From positions 310,001-374,000 of the forward strand of contig JARWMV010000237.1 of the NCBI GenBank assembly GCA_030998015.1: a DNA stretch of 64,000 bases, written 5' to 3'. Source of the DNA: Ceratorhiza oryzae-sativae (taxonomy: Eukaryota > Basidiomycota > Agaricomycetes > Cantharellales > Ceratobasidiaceae). Within the stretch, counting starts at the first letter, position 1. Each line of letters opens with the position of its first letter. A program made the translations under genes and the position numbers. The notes under the pieces are model-generated. The model ran no database searches and was not told the origin of the DNA. It saw only the letters and a program-made list of their open reading frames with translations. This document shows, one piece after another, positions 23,562-33,638 of this stretch.

Positions 23562-24596
23562 GGGGGTTGGCATAGGAAGACGGGAAGACGTGTTATATCT
23601 TGGTCCAACCGCGTCGAGTACCGGTTGCATTTCCTATATTTGCCATGTTCTATTTCATCTTTCCTTCTGGTTGTTAGGTTTTTCCTGAAGCTCAAATCTG
23701 TATTTTAGACATCCCTCGCTGCGAAACACGCGTAGTCGGCTAATATCTATTTGTGGACCAATTCATTGAAATTTCATTCATCAATGTTAGCACAGCGGCC
23801 CTGTGTGTTGATAGTTATTGTCAAGCCGATTGTCTTCGTGTAATGGGGACTTGCGCATATACCCTATCCTAGACACGAATCAGGGTGACTAGACACGAAC
23901 TATTTTAAACGGAACGACACCCAGTACACCTAGGTTCCTAATTGAGTCGCTGTGTCATCAAGTGAACAGAGCACTCTTATACTCATGGTATTGATACGAG
24001 CCTGGTGGTGAATGAGATTTATTCCGTCTTTGGCTGTTTGGGTAATTGAAAACACGCAATCGTGACACCTATGGCATTTAGCCATAGCTACACGGCTTAG
24101 AGTTTACGTTTGTGGCTTTAAGCGTATGGCTTTTCTGACATTATCGCTGGATGATTACACAGAAACTTTGAAGCCCCGGACCAGTCATCCGGAAGCCACA
24201 GAGACACTCTGATGGCGCTCAATTGTAATGGTGTTTTTCTTTTGGCTCCTCCACAAGGTGGCTAGTTGAAGGCCTGTTTATTTAACCTATTTAAAGCAAG
24301 GGGAAATAGACTCACACTCTGCGTAAATGGTCCAACACCGTGGTTTTGGAGAAACTTATATAATACAAGCTCAAGTTCCAACATACCAAACACCGAGAAT
24401 GGTTCGGGAGACAATTTGCTGACAATTGTTTCTCCTCATCGCTAGTCAGCTTCACGAGTGGCTCATCAGTGGAGGATTGAACGTCGTGCGTGAAGATATA
24501 GGTAGTGTGGCCACTTGCTACCAAGGGACATTCCCGGGCCATTTCCCATCTCTGTTTTCCTCAGAGAAGTGTTTTATCTAGAGCATTTGGCGATAA
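23562..24596. other. Intergenic between convergent genes
   Basis: Nothing beyond chance open frames. Both neighbours end here. Confidence 0.4.
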
Positions 24597-26853
24597 TCAA
24601 ACAACCGGCAGGGAGCGAACCACCACATTGGGAAAGCTCACAAGTTGTTTCCATGTAACACCAATTTGAGTGCAGCAACGTTCACAAGTAAAAGCGGCCC
24701 CCATTGCCTTCATTTCTAAGTAAGATGCATCAGGGCGCCCCAGAGCAGTGAGGAGTGCTCTAGCGACATCCGATGCGCCTTTAGCAGGTTTCAAAACGCG
24801 TAAATAATCGGGGTAAACACCCTGCAAATCATCAGGATAGAACACCATGTCCGACGAGTGGCGGGCGAAGACTGCGTCAGCTCGGAATAATTGTTGGGTT
24901 TCCAAGAGGATGCTCTTGACTGGATGAGAATCCCCTGGAATAGTGTGTCCCGGACTAGAAGTAGGGGATGGCCCCGCCAGGTTTTCAGCCACAATGGCAA
25001 CTGAGGATTCGTGGGATGAATCAGAATGACTAGACAAATAACCAGCTAGAGTCTCTTCCGTTTTGGTTCTCCATTCCACTAGCAAATCCATCAACGTAGA
25101 GCGCTCTTCTTCCAATGCCGTTTCAAACTCCTCATGGGGTCTATCCGTGTCCAATAGATGTCGAAAAGGCGCCCATGTACTGACGAGATTCACAGAGGGG
25201 GTGGGCCAGTTTAGATATTTGTTTTTTTGATCGGTTTTCTGTACAAAAGGGTTAGAAAGGAGGGCGAGAAGAGCTTGGTTTTACCTTTTCGAAATCTCCG
25301 TATGTTGACGGTTGTAACTGGTGTGATGAGTCGTGGTCCGTTATAGCACTCCAGGCAGCGAGGCCAGCACAGTCGTCTAGGACGACATAAGGTGGTAGCT
25401 TTTCCAAGTACGAATATATCCATTGGGAAATCCGTGAGGAGCGCCGATAGCGGCGCGCTGCCTTTTCCTCCTTCAGTCGTTGCTCTCGTCTATTCTCCAG
25501 AAGCTCATTGAGCTGCGGGAGTATCCCTTTCCAACCTGGAATCAAGTTGGACAGGGTTACAGTCACAACGACGGCTTGAACTCACCACGCTCGGTGAGTG
25601 GTCTCGCAACACAGACAAGTGAGTTCCACTTTTTGATAGCATCTTTTTCGCGCATCACGAAATCCGCTTCTACCCATCCCAACTTGAGTAACCGCGAGCA
25701 AATCCTATTAAGAGTTAGGATTGAGTAGACATGTCAAAAATCGAAGCTTACTCTTCTGCTCGGCCCCCTTTGCGCAGGGCTATGTCATCTTTGTTCTCTT
25801 CTTCAATATTTTTGAGAAAACGAGCAAGCGGCTGAGCATCCTGAGAGACGAGGTGCGTTAGACAGGTCAATAACACTATGGCTAGACTAACATTTATTCG
25901 CTTCGCTACTTCATCCATCTTCTCGCTTCTCCATTTTGCAGCCGCAGCCAGATCGCCGGAGCGTTCAAGTTCCTCGAGTTTAGCACGGACAACGTCTGAC
26001 TCATGCCTCAAGCACCGGTGAACCGGCCGATTACCTTTGCTAGGGACAATACCTACAGGATTTCCAAAACCCAATTAATGAGCAGAACTAAGCTAATACT
26101 GAGCACAAACTTGAGGAAGTGTGGACAAGCTGATCTAAGCGGTACCCTACAGCGACCAGCCTGGAATGGGATTGAGTCAGGGGTTAATCATAGTTCTTAG
26201 ATGCCGCACTGTGATCCACGACACGAAACACAGAGTCGAACGTGTAGCACAGGATCCATCGGACGCAATGCCTGGTTACCACACAGCTTGATCGAATTTC
26301 AGTCAACGCCAAGCTGCCGGCGAGGAGAAAGACTTACTGAACAATGCTTACTGAATAACAAAGCAGCGTATCGCGGTTCACACAGATCCTTTGGACATGG
26401 TGGCAATTCTGGTACATTGTTTAGAGCGTGCCGCCACGTCTGTATCGCCGATCGATTCATAAGCAGGTTTCGAAAGAATTTGTTTGCTCGCGCCAGTAGG
26501 ATCAAGTCCAAGGGATATAAGTACTTGGAAACCTATTCGTTCATAATACGTTTAGTTAGATTCTGTGAATGATCGGTCAACATCAGACTCACCTCTATAA
26601 ATACCTCGATCGGCATGTTCATCAGCCCTCTCAATTTGCCTTTCTTGCCGCGGACTCGCTTGACGGGTGGCTCGGAGGGCTGGCCCGAGTTCTCTAGTTC
26701 TTTACGGGCGCGCTTGCGAGTGGCGGGTTTCAAAACCTCCAGCCCCGAGTCATTATCGGACTCTGTCCCTGTTGATATTGGATCAGATGACAAGAACATC
26801 AGGTATCGGCATGACAAGCGTACCGCGCTCGGAAGACGGCGGCGTAACTGCAT
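24597..26853 (-). CDS. F-box domain protein
   Basis: Predicted substrate receptor for an SCF ubiquitin ligase. In gene order: an Arg/Lys-rich start with a nuclear-signal-like stretch (RKRARK, KRVRGKKGK), then the F-box GLMNMPIEVFIE split by a 60-bp intron (26592-26533) from VSKYLYPLDLILLARANKFFRNLL. It continues with the block LNNVPELPPCPKDLCEPRYAALLFSKHC, a cysteine pair in VRLCVSCRG near 26230, a charged coiled-coil-like segment (25760-26030) and the conserved C-terminal part GWKGILPQLNELLENRREQR to the stop at 24597. This arrangement is common among expanded F-box families of Rhizoctonia-like fungi. About 8-9 exons. The first exon and the ex-26200 splice are uncertain. Confidence 0.75.
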
Positions 26854-27972
26854 AGTCGCGATCTATTAGCGCGTTGATTTCAACATTCGTTTAGAGCAAC
26901 CTACTCGATGGTTCCCTTGACGAGTCTTTTGTTGTGGCATTGGCAGCTTCTGCCCGAACGCTATTCGGAACCAGTTCAGTGTCGTTCTCGCGGGCCAACG
27001 TTGTGGTTACCTGGCTCTGGTGCGTGCTCTCATTCTGCTAGTCAATTGAACGGGTCACGGTGGTGGTTGGATGCGCGCCACGAGAGGATGAGCTTTGATG
27101 GATGTTCAGGGTCCATGTCATTTGCAAATTGTGACTCACACGTCGCATGATGATCTGTTGGCCAAACTGATCTGCTCGGCCACGTTCTTTGCGTTTCGCG
27201 ACAATGTGTCGCGAGCTACGGGACTTCAGTCCCATGTGAGCGCATAAAACCAGAAGTGGTGCGCTATTAGGCAACCCCAACCAGCTTGCCGCATCCCCAT
27301 AGTAGTCCAAACGACACGAATCGCGAGATGACCTTGTTTCTGGGTAGACCGACATTATACAGAAACTCCACATTGCACTAATGAAACCCACATTCTCAAT
27401 GATACAGATGGAATTTATAAACTGCATCAGATGTTCAAGGGAGTGTCTATGTGTGTAAATGAATGTTCCACGCACATTACATCGCATCGGGGTTAACCGA
27501 GATGTAGCAATCCCGGCTATCTTAGTGGCCATATATCAGAGCAATCCACTCTGAAAATTCTACTGATTAATAGCTTATCTAAACCACAATACAGCGATTC
27601 ACTCATTCTGAATCTCCAGGGAAATAGTTTCCAAGTGTGGGGATGATATCTAAAACGACGTGTGGAATTAATGGTATCACCTATAGACCCCAACTCGAAA
27701 TCCCGGCGAAGGTTGTGTGATGGTATCAGCGCGGCATTCCCACGGACAGATTGAGATACGTAATTGTATTTTGTCGGCCACCCATATTGCCAGAGGTGGA
27801 TGAGTTGAGTGGATATATGCAGTGGTGGCGGTGTTCGATTAACGCTTATCGGCACTGTCTCGATGCGCATTTCGCTGACGCAATTAGACCCTCGCTCTAC
27901 GCCATGTGCTTATACACCTTCGCGTAGCAGTTTTATCTTGCCCCGACGCCAGCGACATCCCACACTTCAGCC
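26854..27972. other. Divergent promoter region between F-box gene and reductase
   Basis: About 1.1 kb. Open frames on the minus strand (27038-27532, 27517-27870) have no recognisable features. No clear core promoter motif seen. Confidence 0.35.
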
Positions 27973-29299
27973 ATGTCCTCTGCCGTTCCCACCGTCCCCC
28001 TCAACGACAAGCGTGAAATACCAGCAATTGGATTTGGCACTGGGTCCGCCCTCTATGGCAAAGACGCGACTGACTTTGTCGTCCAAGCTCTCGAAGGAGG
28101 CTTCAATCATATCGACACTGCGCAGGCGTATCAGAATGAGGCCTCAGTTGGCGAAGCTCTTCGCCAAGCATTTGGCACTAAATCTTTGTCATATAGTGAT
28201 GAAAAGGTCGACCTCGAGAGGCAAACTATTGGAAAGCTTAGACGTGAGGACATTTGGATCACGACCAAATATGGCGGGAAAGGAAATGCTGAGAATGCCT
28301 TGGATAGTAGTTTGGAGAAAGTGAGTTGAATTCGTGGCTCTTGCAACCTTGTCGTCTAATTCGGATACCGAAAGCTCGGTCTCTCCTCTGTCGACTTGTA
28401 CCTGATTCACAACCCACGGGTAACAAACGACATCGTCAAGACATGGTCAGAGCTAGAGTTGGCACATGATCACGGAAAGGCCAAGTGAGTGTTTCTAATC
28501 GTGCTGTTGAATGGTGCTAACGTTCCCTCGCCCGACTGCAGGTCAATTGGCGTATCCAACTTCAGTGTCGACCAACTCAGATTGGTGATCGAGCATGGCA
28601 GGATAGTCCCTTCAGTCAATCAGGCACGTTAACCGTCCGCCTTACATTCACCATTTTATTGATATTATGCATATCAGATTCGCTTCCACCCATACAATTA
28701 CCACGAAAATGTTGAGCTGTTGGAGTTCGCACAAAAGCATAATATCGTCATTGAGAGCTATAGTGGCTTGACGTGAGTGTTTCACGAACTCATCGACTCG
28801 CTATACTCTGATCTTCGTTTCGCCAGGCCAATTACCAAGCTACCTGGCGGCAAACTTGATAATGTACTAGCGAATATAGCCGCTCGACTTGGTCCCAAAG
28901 TAACGCCTGCCCAGGTTATCATGCAATGGATTCGCGCGAAAGGGGTTGTGATCGTCACGCAAGTCGAGCCTGCAGATCCGTTGGTGTCAACGCTGACAAG
29001 TCTCCTCTTTTAGAACCACATCCCGCAAGGAACGCATCCAAGAATATCTGGATATCTTCAGTTTACGTATGTCTCCGGGCGGGATTTTGTCGTTTCGCTG
29101 CTGACATCATCTGGGCCTAGCCGGGCTGACCAACGAAGATGTTATTGCGATTGACGAGGCAGGAAGATATCCACCCTCCGCTGGCCCGTTGCCAGCTACA
29201 GATGTCACTTCGGGATTTGGAATACCCCAGTGTGGTGTGTTGATCGCGATGTTTTTCATGGCAATCGTAGTACTGCGCTGGTTTAGTTTCTGCCATTAA
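27973..29299 (+). CDS. Aldo-keto reductase with C-terminal membrane anchor (copy 3)
   Basis: NADPH-dependent aldo-keto reductase, 332 residues. Exons: 27973-28320, 28375-28484, 28542-28623, 28678-28772, 28827-28958, 29014-29066, 29121-29299. Signatures: IPAIGFGTGSAL, catalytic Tyr in IDTAQAYQNEASVG, Lys in TTKYGG, His in YLIHNP, GVSNFSVDQ, TTTSRKERIQEY. The C-terminus has a hydrophobic segment CGVLIAMFFMAIVVLRW right before the stop, so the enzyme is predicted to be tail-anchored in a membrane with the catalytic domain in the cytosol. Introns 3 and 5 start with GC (CAG/GCACGT and AC/GCAAGT); the paralogue at 11149-12439 has GT in both places. Substrate unknown. Confidence 0.93.
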
Positions 29300-29671
29300 T
29301 ATCGTCATTCGTGCGGAGCTTTATATTACTTTGCGTGGAAATCACCTTTCAAACAGACACCAAGTTATGATTCAGTCGAGGTTGGCGACTAGCAAACAGT
29401 GCCGAGCTCAATGTTTCTCGTCCGGGCACATGTATCTTGGGGTAATGAGTGTGAATACATGTTTGAGCGTCTCGACACGCGGGTGACGGATACACTTTGT
29501 TCCCGCAAAGCAAAATTGACGACTAGGAAGACAGCCAGAAGCCACTGCACTTGTTTTTCATGAATCCAAGGCGAGAGTAAAATATTTTAAATTACAGAAT
29601 ATATGCGCGCATCAATTCTCGGGGTGGGACACAAGTGATCAAAAAGGCCGAGTGGCGGAGAGCAACAACGT
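29300..29671. other. Intergenic between convergent genes
   Basis: Nothing recognised. Confidence 0.4.
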
Positions 29672-32408
29672 TCAGTCATATATGCTTTCACATGTCACCA
29701 GGGCAGGATAAAATGTAGATTCCTCTGGGTCTTGATCCCCCCCTACAGCGCGTACAAGTTTCATACCAAGGCCGATGGTTGACAGAATATACTCGGGGAG
29801 CTTTTCGCCAAACCTTGCCTCGAATTCGGTCATACGGCTACGATCAAAAACATGACCGCATTCATACGCCACGGGTGTCATGTCTCCAAAAGATGTAACG
29901 GAGCCTTTTAAATATTCGTTCCAACTCCAAGAGTCAGATACCAAGCGATTCAATAATGCGATATGGTCCTGATGAATAACGCCGGCGGAAGGGCCAAAGA
30001 AATGGTTCAACAGAGGTTCCAAATGATTGGAGATGATATGTTTCGATATCTCAGCTCTCATGCTGTCGATTTGGGCAGGGCTAAATGAGCGGGTGATTGA
30101 ATTGAAGGTTTCTTTTCTCCATCTCCCAGAGACGGCCTGAGACTCTAATCTCGATTGGTTGAGCATGCATACACCGCTATTTGATCAGAACTGACCTTGT
30201 CTCTGCATACTCTGATAAATAGTTGAAACAAAGGTGGATGCTTGGCCTTGAGGTGTCCCCGGATGAAATGGTTTGAATATTCGCAGAAACAAGACATCGC
30301 ACAGAATAGTTCGGACAGCGTACTCGAAGAACTCGGGCACAGGGATTCCAGCCCCAGAGAGTGACTGGACAAGCGAGGCTTTGCTAGTATTATGCAAAAA
30401 AATCGCCTTGAGTTCTTTAATGTTGTGGGCATCTAGACTCGTTTCGCTGGGTTGGTTATGTATTTCGACGAGATGTTTTGATATAGACCGCCCTAGATCT
30501 TCAATTTGGCGGTTGAGGTTGCGCAGTTGCCGCTTAAGCAAACTTTTGTCGAAAATGATCTCAGATTGTGGATATTCCTGAGGTGATGGTTCAGACTGTG
30601 TTTTGCTGGTAGGGGGTGCGCAAATATCATCGTCTTTACTGCCTGCGGTATCGGGGCTCCTATCAACGTCCTGTTGGGATAAAACTTCGAATCGGAGAGT
30701 GCCAGGCTCTCGGTAAGAGGACGTCACCTTCGTGTACATTCGCGCATGGGCACTCGATTCACGAGACTCGCTCGGGCGTACAGGACTAGGATGATCGCCA
30801 GGGTCGGTGAGATTTCGCGGAAGTACGATGGTTTCGGGACCAGCCGATTCCTCTGCTGCGGGGCGGGCCCCGCTGGCCCAATACCAGGTCAATGCACCAT
30901 CGGCAGGGCCTGTGTATCTAAACATGGAAGCATAATGAAGGTGAGTATTTCTTTGCTGATTGTCTCATTTATTTCTTACGATGAATATGTTGGGAGGACT
31001 AATTCACTTGTCGGCGACGCAAGCAGGGGACTGAGCCTCTCTCTCAAATACGGAATTTGCCCAGACTCGCCAAGTATTACGATATGCTGTTTATACTCAG
31101 TTTACATCCTGTATATCAAAGCGGTCACCCACCGAAAATGGCGCAGCAGCAGCTAGTTGGGAGTTGATACCCATAACAATACGTTCGATGGGACCTTCAA
31201 AAAAGGATTCCAATACTGACCTGTCGCAGGTTTCAGCGTTGATTCAGACCCATATCGACAGCTTTACCCAGGTAATGTCATGCGACCGCGCCGTACCCGG
31301 ATGGACGGCATGTTGAAGCGCACCTCACCAACGCGGATAGAGTAATATTCAGAAATTTCTTGAAATGTTTGTTTCGTGAGGCTTTTAAATTCCTGTAAGC
31401 CGCGGGCAACATATTCTTCCGCATCGCTCTGAGAAATCCCAGCTTCCCGAAACACTTGTTCCAGATGGCCCTTTGCCACTGCATCAACATCTATGGAACC
31501 TGGCTGCCCTAAAGGTCAGACCCGCGGAATAGTTAACCATTTAGCCTAATCACTCGATTCACAGAGATACTCACGAATCGCAGCGCATTTTTCCTCGAGT
31601 TTGATTAAAGGCTTAGTTTCCCTTACGATGTAAACACTGATGTCAACGGTTAACTCTTGCGCGTCACACGCGATAATGTTATAACCCGGCTAAATAATAT
31701 CATCACAATTTAGCTGCTGAGGGAATCTTATAACATACCTCTATTCGACTTAGATTTGATTGTCCCATGATAAAATATAACGATGCTTCTGTCTCAGATA
31801 CGAAATGTACTCTCCTCGGGGCTTGTTTTTCGGTAACAAACCCGGCCTGCACGGCTGCCGTACGCAAGAATTGCTGTTCTTTTATACCCCAACCAGAAGG
31901 GTGGGTGAAAATAATATCCATTGTCGGACTGAGGTTTTTCCATAGGTATGCCCCGTTGAGCATTCGCGCTTGAAAGAATCGCTGGGTGTGCTGAAGAAGA
32001 TAACCCAAGAAATCAGCATAAATTTGGCTAACTGGGACCCCAGTGGGCAATCCTATAACACCCCACTCGGCTCAGTTCTAGCCATGGGATCAATATTCTA
32101 TCGCACATACGATCAAGCTGTGCCCCTCTCCTGGCTGGATGATCGAGTGGGTGAAGGTGAAGCATAAAACGCTGAGCCAGCCTCCATCCGAAATCTTCGG
32201 CGTGTTCTTGTACCTCATCGGTATATGCTTCGGCCCCAAACGATACTGCCTAAAAAAAGTGTACCAATGAAGTGAATGGAGCCTAGGATCAAGCTGGTAC
32301 AAGTTTACGTACATCGCCGTCAACGTTATACCATACCGCGCTTGGAACTTTCGACTCCTGACCTTCAGCGTCTTGTCCTGGCCACCAAGTCACGTGGTGT
32401 GCTCTTTT
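29672..32408 (-). pseudogene. HSP70-12-like ATPase gene, 3' portion (5' part displaced by retroelements)
   Basis: Minus-strand exons of an actin-like HSP70-family protein of the type expanded in agaricomycetes. In gene order: HHVTWWPGQDAEGQ and SKVPSAVWYNVDGD (32400-32310), then AVSFGAEAY (32250), LHLHPLDHP, VSQIYADFLGYLLQHTQRFF (32040), THPSGWG, APRRVHFVSETEASLYF (31820-31780), PGYNIIACDAQELTVD (31690), VRRGRMTL (31280), FFEGPIERIVMGI (31190), GESGQIPYLRERL (31060) and ADGALTWYW (30890). A Ser/Pro/Glu-rich linker and about 400 residues of unknown C-terminal sequence with a helix near 30520-30440 follow, ending at 29672. The coding frame is intact up to the insertion point, where the retroelement block begins. 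The 5' end sits at 41315. Confidence 0.8.
32388..32408. repeat. Target-site duplication 1, left copy
   Basis: Starts AGTCACGTGGTGTGC and ends CTCTTTT (21 bp, end blurred by the T run). The same 21 bp lie at 41110-41130 on the far side of the retroelement block. A truncated second copy starts at 32708. Confidence 0.85.
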
Positions 32409-32704
32409 TTTTTTTTTTTTTTGCATTCAATTTTAACGAGCTACATGAACACATCGGTCAAACCGCTCGGGACACAGTCCGGGAAACAGGAAGGAGCAGC
32501 CCTAAGGGCGGGGAACATCAGCGAGGCAGGAGAAATAACAGGGGCGTGTACAGGGGGGAACAAAAAGTAGGGCCCGAAGGCAAAGCGGACACGATGAACT
32601 AGGTAGTAACCGAGTCGGTATAATTAACTTTGCGGAACGCAGAGGTGAGTTTCAAGAAAGTGGCCATAACCCGAAGGCCCGCAATGGTGCCGAACAGGTC
32701 GGAT
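32409..32704 (-). mobile_element. 5'-truncated Tad-like LINE 3' end, inverted (first insertion)
   Basis: Poly(T) followed by sequence that is the reverse complement of the LINE 3' end at 40812-41107. It covers the last 34 codons of ORF2, the 3' UTR and the poly(A). Similarity stops at about 32700. Followed at 32708 by the beginning of a second copy of target-site duplication 1 (AGTCACGTGG), as expected for its own insertion on the minus strand. Confidence 0.8.
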
Positions 32705-32717
32705 AGGAGTCACGTGG
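32705..32717. repeat. Target-site duplication 2, left copy
   Basis: AGGAGTCACGTGG. The same 13 bases occur at 41107-41119 just after the poly(A) of the full-length LINE. It overlaps the right-hand copy of duplication 1, showing that the second LINE landed in it. Confidence 0.75.
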
Positions 32718-33262
32718 GGATGACGACCACCATGACCGACAACCTAGGCAAAGGTATTATCGATGTCCCAGCACTCTCCAGCTTCAAATTTGAGCTCTCC
32801 AGCCCCCTCTTGTCCGGCCCTGTCACTCGCAAACGCACCCGCGAATTACGCGAGCATGCCGTCTCTGTTTCCTCCTCTCGTATTGCTGCTCATAACGGTA
32901 AAAACCCAGAAAAGACTCGACGCAGCCTCTCTCATAACTTAAGCGACTCTGACTCTGGCTCTGATTCTCACATGTCCATACAGTCGCGAACTGGTTCGCA
33001 CGCTGGATCGGACGACTTTACTTTCACTGCCCGCAACCCTACTAACCGTGACAACACCCCCACCCCCAAAGCTAGCATCGCGGGCAGCACCATGAACTCC
33101 CCAGTTCTGGGCCCCGCCGCAACCCTCCCAAGCGACCCATGCCGCAATTGGACTGAAAGTGAACTCCGCCTCTCCCAGCTCCCCGACTTAGGCCTTCACA
33201 ATGGGCTACTCGACTACGTCTACAGGGCAGGCTCGGTAGCGCATACAAAGATCAACACCCAC

Positions 33263-33638
33263 TGTCACGAACTGACACGCATATATCCACTCTATAATAT
33301 TTTCTCAATTTACTACATTTTATGAGATCATCTTCAAAACATACTTGCCTTTTATGGTATATCTGTGTCATGTGACTCATGGAATGTTCCAGACCGGTAA
33401 CCGAGATGTATTTCAACTCCAATGTGAAATTCCGCAGTTCCGCAGTCGCTTCTACTGCTTCTATCTCTTATCTGTCGTGACTCACTGTACAGACTTGTTT
33501 GTTATGATGTGGCTCATACTATGTATATAAACCAGGTCAAGTTCGCAGAGGACTCCTCAAGAACTTGACCTCTCGTCGAATACAAGTTCTTTTATTTTCT
33601 TACTATTTTCCTCATCGCCTGACTTGTCGTCGTCGACA
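33263..33638 (+). mobile_element. Solo LTR (376 bp) inside LINE ORF1
   Basis: Starts TGTCACGAAC and ends GTCGACA, so it has TG...CA ends, and is flanked by CCCAC on both sides. Contains a TATA box (TATATAA at 33524-33530) at a position expected for an LTR promoter, directly followed by a strong hairpin (33535-33570). No internal retrotransposon region remains, so it is the product of LTR-LTR recombination. Orientation is taken from the TATA box. Confidence 0.88.
33535..33570 (+). promoter_or_regulatory. Perfect hairpin just downstream of the LTR TATA box
   Basis: GGTCAAGTTC (33535-33544) pairs perfectly with GAACTTGACC (33561-33570). Inside the loop GAGG and CCTC can pair as well. It would lie at or near the transcription start of the LTR. 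Confidence 0.6.
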
